Assembly: GCA_020024255.1 (NCBI GenBank)
Contig: JAHHTX010000030.1
Span: 1-20,173, forward strand
Direction: 5' to 3'
Length of the DNA stretch: 20,173 bases
Origin: Anaerotignum sp.
GTDB lineage: Bacteria > Bacillota > Clostridia > Lachnospirales > Anaerotignaceae
The notes below the pieces were generated by a model. It was not told the DNA's origin. It saw only the letters and a program-made list of their open reading frames with translations, and did not search any database. Below are positions 1 through 6,758 of this stretch, in pieces; positions within the stretch are counted from its first letter, which is position 1; each line of letters opens with the position of its first letter. The position numbers and the translations under genes are program-made.

Positions 1-88
1 TTCTGCTTTATTCTTCTGTCTGCTCGTCAAAGCCTTGAATGAAATGAGGCTTTGAAAAAGGGTGTTCTTTTGGGAACACCCTTTTTCA
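1..88. repeat. Intergenic hairpin repeat, copy A (truncated by window edge)
   Basis: Bases 1-60 match bases 3390-3449 at 55 of 60 positions without gaps. The shared part contains a small hairpin (arms CAAAGCC and GGCTTTG) and is followed in both copies by a second, more diverged hairpin whose right arm ends in ACACCCT. Copy B starts further left inside a terminator arm, so copy A probably extends upstream of the window. Both copies are in non-coding DNA. This could be a REP/MITE-like dispersed element or a duplicated 3' end of a transcription unit. Confidence 0.75.
53..88 (+). terminator. Strong intrinsic terminator / hairpin
   Basis: A perfect 15-bp stem (left arm 53-67, right arm 74-88) encloses a 6-base loop. 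The arms carry A5 on the left and T5 on the right, so it could work in both directions. It would end transcription of whatever gene lies to the left of the window and insulate the promoter at 179-207. Confidence 0.75.
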
Positions 89-178
89 GATAAGGCAGGA
101 AGGGCTTGATAGGAAAGGATAGGAAAAAACAGAAAAAAATATAAAACAAGGAAAAAATGCCGAAAGTATGCACTTCGC

Positions 179-207
179 TTGACAGATAGAGCCGACCAAA
201 CTATACT
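179..207 (+). promoter_or_regulatory. Sigma-A promoter for the 238-2321 unit
   Basis: A -35 box TTGACA (179-184) and a -10 box TATACT (202-207) are separated by 17 bp. The upstream stretch 120-165 is very A-rich and could act as an UP element. The expected start near 214 gives a leader of about 24 bases before the ATG at 238. Bases 89-178 hold nothing else I recognise. Confidence 0.8.
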
Positions 208-237
208 TGACAATATCTTATGAAAGGAGAAATGAAT

Positions 238-1599
238 ATGCCAAAAATCGGGATGCGTATGATAAAAACTGCCATTGCAGTCTTTATTTGTCTGCTGATT
301 TATTTGCTGACAGGGAAACGGGGTGCACCTGTTTTTTCTACCATTGCAGCAATGATTTGTATGCAGCCTTTTGTGGAAAACAGTGTGACGGTAGCGTTTA
401 ATCGTATTATTGGTACATTGGTTGGGGCAGCTTTGGGACTTTTAGTGCTGTATGCATTTCGTTGGCTGCCAGGGCAGCAATACGATGTGGTGCGTAGCCT
501 TATCATCGCCTTTGCGGTAATACCTGCCATGTATATTACGGTTATTTTTCATAAAACAGGTGCGGCAGCAATGGCTGGTGTGGTATTGCTCAGTGTAACC
601 ATTGCCCCCAATACAGCTTCTCCTTTGGCTGATGCGTTTTATCGTTCTACGGAAACCATTGTCGGTATTTTGGTATCCCTTGGTGTGAATATGCTCCATG
701 TGCCCAGAAGGCGGAGAGAGGAGTGTTTTTTTGTATCCAGTTTTGATGGCGGATTGTGCGAAGAAAAAGGAGGCATTTCCCCTTACTGTGCCTTCGAACT
801 GAATCAGCTGCTCCATGACGGCATGGCATTTACGATTGCCACAGAACGGACACCTGCTTCTCTTTTGGCAGACATTGGCAGTATTGATTTGAAGTTGCCG
901 GTTATTGCCATGGACGGAGCGGTGCTTTTTGATTTGAAGGAAAAAAGATACCTTGCCTGCAATAGTCTTTCAAAAGAAATGACAAAAAAGATTTCTACAT
1001 ATTTGCAGCAAAAGGGAATTCACTATTTTTTGAATGTGGTTTTGGAAGATGTGCTTTTTATTTATTACAGAGATTTTCAAAATGAAGAGGAACGCAGGCT
1101 CTATGAACGGGCAAGGGTTTCCCCTTACCGCAACTATCTTTATGGCGATATTCCCGAAGAAGGGGAAATTGTGTATATTCTTTTGGTATTGACCGATGCA
1201 GAAGCAGACAATGTAGAAGCGGATATCAAAAAACTGGATACGAAGGGTGAGTTGCTTTTTTTGCGGGATAAAACGGAAACACCGGATAATTACTGTCATT
1301 TGAAAATATATCATAAAAATGCAACAAAAGAGTATATGATGCGTCGGCTTTTGGATACAATGGGTGGAAAGAAGAAATGGCAGGTGGTTGCCTTTGGCAG
1401 CAACAAAAATGACCTGTCTATGATGGCAGCAGCAGATATTTCCTATGCCACAGGCAATGCACTTCCGGAGGTGAAAGCTGTTGCAGACCATCATCTGAAA
1501 GGAAACGGAGACAGCATTGCCCATAAAATGCTGCGGCTTTATGAGCCGTTTTATTGGCAGAAACAAGAAGAACGACGGAAAAAGAAAAAAGGAGAATGA
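238..1599 (+). CDS. FUSC/aromatic-acid-exporter-like membrane protein fused to a degenerate HAD (Cof-type) domain
   Basis: The protein has 453 aa. Residues 5-157 are hydrophobic with about four to five membrane segments and the FUSC/ArAE_1-like stretch FNRIIGTLVGAALG. From about residue 163 it resembles a Cof-type HAD phosphatase: a motif-I position (SSFDGGL, 167-173), a motif-II region (FTIATERTP), a conserved Lys in NATKEYMMRRLL (near 364) and a motif-IV region (FGSNKND, 386-392). The usual DxDGT nucleophile Asp is Ser168, and the first Asp of the GDxxND motif is Ser388, so phosphatase activity is doubtful. Family knowledge suggests an inner-membrane exporter; substrate is unknown. I chose ATG 238 over 220 and 232 because AAAGGAG (223-229) lies 8 bases upstream. 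First gene of a unit with tcdA. Confidence 0.8.
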   Translation: MPKIGMRMIKTAIAVFICLLIYLLTGKRGAPVFSTIAAMICMQPFVENSVTVAFNRIIGTLVGAALGLLVLYAFRWLPGQQYDVVRSLIIAFAVIPAMYITVIFHKTGAAAMAGVVLLSVTIAPNTASPLADAFYRSTETIVGILVSLGVNMLHVPRRRREECFFVSSFDGGLCEEKGGISPYCAFELNQLLHDGMAFTIATERTPASLLADIGSIDLKLPVIAMDGAVLFDLKEKRYLACNSLSKEMTKKISTYLQQKGIHYFLNVVLEDVLFIYYRDFQNEEERRLYERARVSPYRNYLYGDIPEEGEIVYILLVLTDAEADNVEADIKKLDTKGELLFLRDKTETPDNYCHLKIYHKNATKEYMMRRLLDTMGGKKKWQVVAFGSNKNDLSMMAAADISYATGNALPEVKAVADHHLKGNGDSIAHKMLRLYEPFYWQKQEERRKKKKGE

Positions 1600-1601
1600 A
1601 A

Positions 1602-2321
1602 ATGGACGAAGAATTAACTCTTTTTGCAAGGGAAGAACTCTTATTGGGAAAGGAAACCATGAAAAAGCTGTGGCAGGCAAATGTGGCAGTATTTGGCATT
1701 GGCGGTGTAGGCTCTTTTGCCGTTGAAGCATTGGCAAGGGGTGGCATTGGGCATTTGACTCTCGTTGACAGCGACAAAGTAAGTCTGACCAATTTAAACC
1801 GCCAGATTTTGGCAACGCAAAAAACCATTGGGCGGAATAAGACCGAAGTGATGAAAGAAAGAATAAAGGAAATTTCCCCTGAAACAGAAGTGGAAATTCA
1901 TACAGTGATATATGGAAAGGATAATCGTGACCTTTTGGATTTTTCCGCTTATGATTATATTATAGATGCCATTGATACAGTTACGTCTAAGCTCATTCTC
2001 ATTGAAGAGGCAAAAAAAGCAGATACGCCTGTGATTTCCTGTATGGGAACGGGAAACAAATTAGACCCGACCCGTTTTGAGGTGACGGATATTGCCAAAA
2101 CCTCCGTCTGTCCGCTGGCAAAGGTTATGCGAAAAGAATTGAAAGACAGGGGAATTTGTGACGTTAGGGTGGTATATTCCAAAGAGGAACCAAAAAAGCC
2201 GGGAGTATCCCCGGAAACGGGTAAACGGCAGATACCGGGGAGTATTTCCTTTGTCCCTTCTGCGGCAGGATTGATTTTAGCGGGAGAAGTCATTCGTTTT
2301 ATTGCCGGTATTACAGAATAA
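1602..2321 (+). CDS. tcdA: tRNA threonylcarbamoyladenosine dehydratase
   Basis: This 239-aa ThiF/MoeB-fold (E1-like) protein should carry out the ATP-dependent dehydration that turns t6A37 into cyclic t6A in ANN-decoding tRNAs. Visible marks are the nucleotide-binding loop FGIGGVGSFA (31-40), the LVDSDKV strand with its acidic residues (54-60), the N-x-N-R-Q ATP motif (64-68), and TSVCPLAKVMRKEL, typical of the TcdA/YgdL branch rather than ThiF or MoeB. The length is normal for the shorter Gram-positive forms. The start ATG 1602 has AAAAAGGAG at 1586-1594; an ATG at 1596 overlapping the upstream stop is possible but too close to that site. It is separated by only 2 bases from the upstream gene, so the two are probably translated from one mRNA. 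Confidence 0.9.
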   Translation: MDEELTLFAREELLLGKETMKKLWQANVAVFGIGGVGSFAVEALARGGIGHLTLVDSDKVSLTNLNRQILATQKTIGRNKTEVMKERIKEISPETEVEIHTVIYGKDNRDLLDFSAYDYIIDAIDTVTSKLILIEEAKKADTPVISCMGTGNKLDPTRFEVTDIAKTSVCPLAKVMRKELKDRGICDVRVVYSKEEPKKPGVSPETGKRQIPGSISFVPSAAGLILAGEVIRFIAGITE

Positions 2322-2342
2322 GAAAGAAATTCTTATATTTTT
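2318..2342 (+). terminator. Weak intrinsic terminator after tcdA
   Basis: A 7-bp stem (ATAAGAA 2318-2324, TTCTTAT 2330-2336) overlaps the tcdA stop codon and is followed by ATTTTT. It is A/T-rich, so termination is likely partial. Confidence 0.4.
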
Positions 2343-2362
2343 CTGAAACATTTTCGAATTGC

Positions 2363-2391
2363 TTGCAAAGAAATTTCATTTTCGTTAAAAT
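2363..2391 (+). promoter_or_regulatory. Sigma-A promoter for the lipoprotein gene
   Basis: TTGCAA (2363-2368) and TAAAAT (2386-2391) are 17 bp apart. The expected start near 2398 leaves a short leader before the ribosome binding site GGGAGG at 2423-2428. Confidence 0.7.
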
Positions 2392-2434
2392 AAGAAAGGG
2401 GATTGGACTATGAAATGAAACAGGGAGGTTCGTT

Positions 2435-3307
2435 ATGAAAAAAATCATGAAATGGACAAAAATCGTATTGGCGGCAGCGGTTGTTTTTTGTCTGGCAGGC
2501 TGTGGGACTTCTGAGAAGGGAAGTACCGAAACAAAAGAAACGCAGCCGGCAGATTACATTGCGGCAGCCCAAAAAACATTGGAAGCAGCAAACAGCGTTC
2601 AGGCGAATATGCAGATACAGGCAAATATGGACGGTATAGAAGATGGCATGTCTGCAGATATTATTTTTTGGAGAGAACCCTTAAATATGGAGGTTGCCAT
2701 AACACCTAAAAATCAGGAAAATACGGTATCTTTTGAGCATATTTATGTTGAAAGCAAAAATGAAGATGCATATTTGTACCGCAGCTATTCCGATATACAG
2801 GGAGGCGAACCGCAATGGACAAAGAAACGGCTGAATGTAAAGGCAGAACAGGATACTCTGCAAATCTATGATGTACAGGAAAACATTGCACTTTTGCTGC
2901 AAAACGGTGTGGATTGGAAGTTGGAAGAAAATCAGCAGCCCGGCAAAAGTGTGACTGTGGTAGGCAGCATTCCTGTAAATCAGGTCTATGCCGTTACGGA
3001 AGGTGGACAATTTTTTCAGTTTGTAGGCATGAGCGGTTTGCATGAAAATTATTATAGTGGAGTAGAATCTGTCCCTGTGCGGATAGAAATGGAAGAACGT
3101 ACAGGAACAGTTCTTTCCTGCGAAGTGGATTTGACCCAAACATTGCAATCTGTTATGAACAATGTCATGAAGGAATTGGACAGTACAAGTACAGGCGTTG
3201 CGGTTGAAGCATACCAAGTTCAGATGAAGATTACAAAAGAAGGCGATGCACCTAAGGTAGAAGTGCCTGAGGAAGCACAAAATGCCATCAATTATGATTC
3301 TATGTAA
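2435..3307 (+). CDS. Secreted lipoprotein, LppX/DUF6612-like
   Basis: The 290-aa protein begins with a short basic stretch, a hydrophobic core and the lipobox LAGC (20-23), so Cys23 should be lipidated and the protein held on the outer face of the membrane. The mature part is hydrophilic, Glu/Gln-rich and without recognisable catalytic motifs. Its pattern (a helix starting AAQKTLEAANSVQANMQI, then alternating beta strands with statements such as VPVRIEMEERTGTVLSCEVDL near the C-terminus) resembles the LppX/LprAFG-like or DUF6612 lipoproteins of Firmicutes, which are thought to bind a hydrophobic ligand or act as a cell-envelope sensor. That assignment is by overall pattern only. It appears monocistronic: own promoter at 2363 and terminator at 3354. 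Start ATG 2435 follows CAGGGAGG with a 6-base spacer. Confidence 0.75.
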   Translation: MKKIMKWTKIVLAAAVVFCLAGCGTSEKGSTETKETQPADYIAAAQKTLEAANSVQANMQIQANMDGIEDGMSADIIFWREPLNMEVAITPKNQENTVSFEHIYVESKNEDAYLYRSYSDIQGGEPQWTKKRLNVKAEQDTLQIYDVQENIALLLQNGVDWKLEENQQPGKSVTVVGSIPVNQVYAVTEGGQFFQFVGMSGLHENYYSGVESVPVRIEMEERTGTVLSCEVDLTQTLQSVMNNVMKELDSTSTGVAVEAYQVQMKITKEGDAPKVEVPEEAQNAINYDSM

Positions 3308-3353
3308 GAGAACACAAATGGAATTCGCAATGGGAATTCATTTCCCATGAGGA

Positions 3354-3404
3354 AAAGCAGAAGTTTCAAGGCTTTTTTGCCATTGGAACTTCTGCTTTAT
3401 TCTT
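3354..3404 (+). terminator. Intrinsic terminator of the lipoprotein gene
   Basis: A 16-bp stem (3354-3369 with 3383-3398; one G-U pair) is followed by ATTCTTTT. The left arm's A-run could let it act in reverse too. Its right arm is the beginning of the dispersed repeat copy B. A smaller hairpin (ATGGGAA 3330-3336 / TTCCCAT 3342-3348) sits just before it. Confidence 0.75.
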
Positions 3405-3480
3405 TTGTCTGATGGTCAAAGCCTTGAATGAAATGAGGCTTTGACGAAGGGGGGGCGACTTTGTCGACACCCTCAGACTT
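3390..3480. repeat. Intergenic hairpin repeat, copy B
   Basis: Bases 3390-3449 match 1-60 at 55 of 60 positions. Within it CAAAGCC (3417-3423) pairs with GGCTTTG (3437-3443). The next hairpin is CGAC-TTT-GTCG with flanks that would pair perfectly if two T-to-G changes in the left arm were reversed; the left arm is now a run of seven G. It lies in the 465-bp gap between the lipoprotein and ABC-F genes (3308-3772), which contains no credible gene. Confidence 0.75.
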
Positions 3481-3504
3481 TTGGTAAACCCAAGGTCTTT
3501 TTTT
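3475..3504 (+). terminator. Second terminator-like hairpin before the ABC-F promoter
   Basis: AGACTTTTGG (3475-3484) pairs with CCCAAGGTCT (3489-3498) using two G-U pairs around a 4-base loop, and runs directly into seven T (3498-3504). It backs up the terminator at 3354. Confidence 0.65.
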
Positions 3505-3531
3505 ATCAAAATAAATGTAAAAACCGTTGTG

Positions 3532-3560
3532 GAGAGGAAAACAATAAACTTTTTCCTCTC
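3532..3560. promoter_or_regulatory. Perfect 10-bp inverted repeat just upstream of a promoter
   Basis: GAGAGGAAAA (3532-3541) and TTTTCCTCTC (3551-3560) are exact reverse complements with a 9-base centre. It ends 5 bases before the -35 region of the ABC-F promoter, so it could be a regulator-binding site; it might also be part of a third terminator, since a run of six T follows at 3568-3573. Confidence 0.4.
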
Positions 3561-3565
3561 AGGGG

Positions 3566-3594
3566 TGTTTTTTCCTGCCAATATGCGATATAAT
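3566..3594 (+). promoter_or_regulatory. Probable promoter of the ABC-F / threonine aldolase operon
   Basis: A consensus -10 TATAAT lies at 3589-3594. The position 17 bp upstream reads TGTTTT (3566-3571), a weak -35. The implied leader to the ATG at 3773 is about 170 bases, long enough to hold regulatory structure. Confidence 0.5.
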
Positions 3595-3671
3595 AGGGTG
3601 GATTTGGGGTTGTATAGCCATTACAATCGATACGCAAAGAAAAAACATCTGAAGCATACGTTTATTGGACA

Positions 3672-3718
3672 AAAAACAGTGGCAATACTGCAATAGCGAT
3701 TTTCATGATACTGTTTTT
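3672..3718 (+). promoter_or_regulatory. Possible attenuator hairpin in the ABC-F leader
   Basis: AAAAACAGT (3672-3680) pairs exactly with ACTGTTTTT (3710-3718), leaving T5 at the 3' side as in an intrinsic terminator. The left arm's CAGT can pair instead with ACTG at 3687-3690, which would leave the T-rich arm free. ABC-F resistance genes such as vmlR are known to use leader attenuation; applying this here is inference. The stem is short and A/T-rich. Confidence 0.35.
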
Positions 3719-3772
3719 GGAAGTGTGCAAAAGTGAACTGAACACAGAACAGAAGAAAAAGGAGAGAAAAAT

Positions 3773-5401
3773 ATGATCGCAGCACAAAATATCAGCCTGC
3801 AATATGGCGGACGTGTATTATTTAAAGATGTAAACATGAATTTTACCAAAGGAAACTGTTATGGACTTATCGGTGCAAACGGTGCAGGAAAATCCACTTT
3901 TCTGAAGATTTTGGCAGGGGAACTGGAGCCTAACAAAGGTTCTGTATTCATTACACCAGGCGAGAGAATGGCGGTTTTGAAACAGGATCACTTTATGTTT
4001 GACGATTTTGGTGTTGTGGAAACCGTTTTGTATGGACACAAGCGTCTTTATGATATCATGAAGGAAAAAGAAGCTCTCTATGCAAAAGAGGATTTTAACG
4101 ATGAGGACGGTATCAAGGTTTCCGAATTGGAAGGGGAGTTTGCAGAACTGGATGGTTGGTCTGCGGAATCCAATGCGGAAATTCTCTTAAATGGGTTGGG
4201 TGTGACAAATGAATTCCATTATGTAAAAATGAAGGAGCTGACAGGGACGCAGAAGGTAAAGGTACTTCTGGCACAGGCACTGTTCGGCAATCCGGATATT
4301 CTGCTTTTGGACGAGCCCACTAACCATTTGGATTTGCACGCCATTAAGTGGCTGGAAAATTTCTTAATGGATTTTGAAAATACCGTGATTGTCGTTTCTC
4401 ACGACAGACATTTCCTCAATAAAATCTGTACCAATATTGCAGATATTGATTATGGTAAAATTACCATGTATGTAGGGAACTATGATTTCTGGTACAACTA
4501 TACCCAGATGACCCAAAGACAGCTGAAAGACCAGAATAAACGGGCAGAGCAGAAAATGAAAGAATTGCAGGAATTTATTCAACGGTTTAGTGCCAACGCT
4601 TCTAAAGCAAAACAGGCAACCAGCAGAAAGAAACTTTTGGACAACTTGCAGATGGATACCATCAAGCCTTCCTCTCGCCGCTATCCCTTCTGCAGCTTTA
4701 AGCAGGACAGGGAAGTGGGAAATGATGTGCTTTTGGTGGAGGATATTTCCAAAACCATCGACGGGAAAAAGGTTCTTGACCATGTGAGCTTTATGATTCG
4801 CCCCAATGATAAAGTAGCTTTTGTGGGGAAAGATGAAATTGCAAGAACAACGCTGTTCCGTATTCTTATGGGCGAAATAGAGCCGGACGAAGGCTCTTTC
4901 AAGTGGGGAGTTACCACGAAAACTGCATATTTTCCCAAAGATAATGCCGAATATTTTGATGGCTGCAAAGAATCTCTGATTGAGTGGCTGCGTCCTTTTG
5001 CAAAGGAAGGAGAACAGTATGATTCCGATATTCGTGGGTGGCTCGGCAGAATGCTGTTCAGCGGTGAAGAAGCCCTCAAAGAAGCAGATGTTCTTTCCGG
5101 TGGGGAAAAGGTACGTTGCATGCTTTGCAAAATGATGATGAGCGGTGCGAATGTGATGATTATGGACGAGCCCACTAACCATCTGGACTTGGAATCCATT
5201 ACAGCACTGAATGAAGGGCTTATTGATTACAAAGGCACATTGCTTTTTGATTCCCATGACCATCAGTTTACCGACACTATTGCAAACCGTGTCATTGAAA
5301 TTTTGCCGGGAGGCATTATCGACAGACAGATGACTTTTGATGAATATATTGACAGCGAGGAAATTGATGCCATCAGAGAAAAAATGAGTGAGGGGAGATA
5401 A
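3773..5401 (+). CDS. ABC-F ATPase (YkpA/YbiT-like ribosome-associated protein)
   Basis: This soluble 542-aa protein has two ABC domains and no membrane segments, so it is an ABC-F protein that would act on the ribosome E site rather than a transporter. Domain 1 has Walker A GANGAGKST (34-42), a signature reading LTGTQK (156-161) in place of LSGGQ, Walker B/DEPTNHLD (180-187) and the switch VSHD (208-211). The charged linker between domains spans about 240-300. Domain 2 has a degenerate Walker A, VGKDEIARTT (351-360), in which the Lys is Arg, with intact LSGGEK (441-446), DEPTNHLD (465-472) and SHDH. Such changes may be normal in the YkpA branch. Start ATG 3773 follows AAAAAGGAG with a 7- to 8-base spacer. 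It overlaps no neighbour; threonine aldolase starts 3 bases after its stop. Confidence 0.9.
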   Translation: MIAAQNISLQYGGRVLFKDVNMNFTKGNCYGLIGANGAGKSTFLKILAGELEPNKGSVFITPGERMAVLKQDHFMFDDFGVVETVLYGHKRLYDIMKEKEALYAKEDFNDEDGIKVSELEGEFAELDGWSAESNAEILLNGLGVTNEFHYVKMKELTGTQKVKVLLAQALFGNPDILLLDEPTNHLDLHAIKWLENFLMDFENTVIVVSHDRHFLNKICTNIADIDYGKITMYVGNYDFWYNYTQMTQRQLKDQNKRAEQKMKELQEFIQRFSANASKAKQATSRKKLLDNLQMDTIKPSSRRYPFCSFKQDREVGNDVLLVEDISKTIDGKKVLDHVSFMIRPNDKVAFVGKDEIARTTLFRILMGEIEPDEGSFKWGVTTKTAYFPKDNAEYFDGCKESLIEWLRPFAKEGEQYDSDIRGWLGRMLFSGEEALKEADVLSGGEKVRCMLCKMMMSGANVMIMDEPTNHLDLESITALNEGLIDYKGTLLFDSHDHQFTDTIANRVIEILPGGIIDRQMTFDEYIDSEEIDAIREKMSEGR

Positions 5402-5404
5402 ATT

Positions 5405-6436
5405 ATGGTAAACGGAAAAATTGATTTGCGGAGTGATACTGTAACTGTGCCAACAGACGCCATGCGGAAGGCTATGTGTGAAGCCGTGGTTGGTGATGAT
5501 GTATATGGCGATGACGTAACCGTCAACGAACTGGAAGCCTTGGCTGCGGAAATGATGGGAAAGGAAGCGGGACTTTTTTTGCCCAGTGGCGTTATGAGCA
5601 ACCAAATTGCCCTCTTTACCCATGTTAATCGAGGAGAGGAAGTCATTCTTCCCGACCACTGCCATATTGTGGTTCATGAGGCAGGGGCAGCAGCCATATT
5701 GGCAGGGGCACAGCTGCGTACTGTGCAGAATGTAAAGGGAGAGATGCCTTTAGATGTGGTGGAACGCTATATCCGTAAGGACCCTCAAGATATTCATCAG
5801 CCAAAAACTGCCCTCATTACATATGAAAATGCAGATTCAGACGGACAGGTGTGCAGTCTGTCTTACATGGAGCAAATACGGACTTTGGCTGACCGTTACC
5901 ATTTGCCTGTACATTTGGACGGTGCAAGAATATTTAATGCCGCAACCAAATTGGGCGTAGAAGCGAAGGAAATTGCAAAGTATGCGGATACGGTGTCTGT
6001 CTGCCTTTCCAAGGGACTGTGTGCGCCTGTAGGCTCTGTTTTGGTAGGCAGCAAAACATTTATCGCAGAAGCCAGAAGAAAACGGAAAATTATTGGTGGT
6101 GGTATGCGGCAGGTGGGCATTTTGGCAGCAGCAGGGAAAATTGCCCTTTTGGAAATGTCGAAACGCTTGCAGGAAGACCATGACAATGCGGCTTATCTTA
6201 TGGAAGAACTTTCAAAAGTCAAAGGGATTACTGTATTTCCCGAAAGACAGCAGATCAATATGGTATTTTTCCGTTTAGATGGATATCCCCTTTCTTCCGA
6301 AAAGCTGATGCAGTATTTGGCGGAAAAGGGCGTGAAGATCAATGGTGCAGATAACGGCATTATGCGTTTTGTGACCCATTACGACGTGACAAGGGAAGAA
6401 ATTGATCGTGTGGTTGCTTATATGAAAGAGGTTTAA
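5405..6436 (+). CDS. Low-specificity L-threonine aldolase family PLP enzyme
   Basis: The 343-aa protein belongs to the fold-type I PLP aldolases that cleave L-threonine/allo-threonine to glycine and acetaldehyde. Supporting signs are the N-terminal IDLRSDTVTVPT (6-17), DDVYGDD (31-37), HEAGAAA (91-97), the HLDGAR loop (170-175) with cofactor-binding Asp172, and the Schiff-base Lys203 in SVCLSKGLCAPVGS. Length is normal. The usual ENTHN-GG segment after the central strand is here YENADSDGQVCSL (140-152), so the enzyme may sit in a divergent subgroup with a different beta-hydroxy amino-acid preference. The ribosome binding site GAGGGGAG lies in the last codons of the ABC-F gene; the start is 3 bases beyond its stop, so the pair is co-transcribed although no functional link is evident. 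Confidence 0.88.
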   Translation: MVNGKIDLRSDTVTVPTDAMRKAMCEAVVGDDVYGDDVTVNELEALAAEMMGKEAGLFLPSGVMSNQIALFTHVNRGEEVILPDHCHIVVHEAGAAAILAGAQLRTVQNVKGEMPLDVVERYIRKDPQDIHQPKTALITYENADSDGQVCSLSYMEQIRTLADRYHLPVHLDGARIFNAATKLGVEAKEIAKYADTVSVCLSKGLCAPVGSVLVGSKTFIAEARRKRKIIGGGMRQVGILAAAGKIALLEMSKRLQEDHDNAAYLMEELSKVKGITVFPERQQINMVFFRLDGYPLSSEKLMQYLAEKGVKINGADNGIMRFVTHYDVTREEIDRVVAYMKEV

Positions 6437-6447
6437 AGAAAATAGGT

Positions 6448-6486
6448 GTTTCCCACAAAGAGAGTACCTTTTTGTGGGAAACTTTT
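6448..6486 (+). terminator. Intrinsic terminator of the ABC-F / aldolase operon
   Basis: A perfect 12-bp stem GTTTCCCACAAA (6448-6459) with TTTGTGGGAAAC (6471-6482) is followed by TTTT. It begins 11 bases after the aldolase stop codon. Confidence 0.85.
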
Positions 6487-6506
6487 ATCTTGGACTGAAA
6501 AAAGTG

Positions 6507-6535
6507 TTGACAAAGTGATTATTTTGTATTATGAT
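6507..6535 (+). promoter_or_regulatory. Sigma-A promoter of tRNA-Leu
   Basis: TTGACA (6507-6512) and TATGAT (6530-6535) are separated by 17 bp, a near-consensus promoter 25 bases before the mature tRNA. Confidence 0.85.
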
Positions 6536-6560
6536 AGTTAGGCAAATGAAAACAGCATAT

Positions 6561-6645
6561 GCGGATGTGGCGGAATTGGCAGACGCGCTAGATTCAGGTT
6601 CTAGTGGACATAACGTCCGTGCAGGTTCAAGTCCTGTCATCCGCA
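6561..6645 (+). tRNA. tRNA-Leu (anticodon CAG)
   Basis: The 85-base gene folds as a class II tRNA. The acceptor stem is GCGGATG (6561-6567) with CATCCGC (6638-6644) and discriminator A. The anticodon stem CTAGA/TCTAG holds loop TTCAGGT, anticodon CAG, reading CUG. A long variable arm (GGACATAACGTCC) and T-loop TTCAAGT follow. No CCA is encoded, so it is added after transcription. It is a single-gene unit with its own promoter and terminator. Confidence 0.95.
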
Positions 6646-6651
6646 TCTTGA

Positions 6652-6683
6652 AAAAAAGCAGTCAGGTTTGACGGCTTTTTTTC
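6652..6683 (+). terminator. Terminator of tRNA-Leu
   Basis: AAAAAAGC-GTCA pairs with TGAC-GCTTTTTT around a short loop, with one internal mismatch, and ends in a run of seven T (6676-6682). Confidence 0.75.
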
Positions 6684-6715
6684 GTAAAGTCAATAGAAGA
6701 AAATGAAAACAAGAC

Positions 6716-6744
6716 TTTACAGAAACTTTATTTTGGCGTATAAT
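6716..6744 (+). promoter_or_regulatory. Sigma-A promoter of tRNA-Gly
   Basis: TTTACA (6716-6721) and TATAAT (6739-6744) lie 17 bp apart, directly after the tRNA-Leu terminator and 14 bases before the tRNA-Gly gene. Confidence 0.85.
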
Positions 6745-6758
6745 AAAAATCGTAGTTT

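Noticed and set aside
970..1815. A 281-codon minus-strand frame opposite the FUSC-HAD and tcdA genes
   Set aside because: No ribosome binding site or promoter, and the conserved plus-strand genes explain the sequence.
3610..3696. TTG-initiated 28-codon leader ORF before the ABC-F gene
   Set aside because: Its geometry over the attenuator is attractive, but the ribosome binding site GGGTGG (3596-3601) would lie at or before the predicted transcription start, so I mention it only as a possibility in the leader finding.
4364..5677. A 437-codon open frame on the minus strand
   Set aside because: It lies wholly opposite the well-conserved ABC-F and threonine aldolase genes, has no ribosome binding site and its translation shows no protein-like motif pattern; it is a mirror of their codon use.
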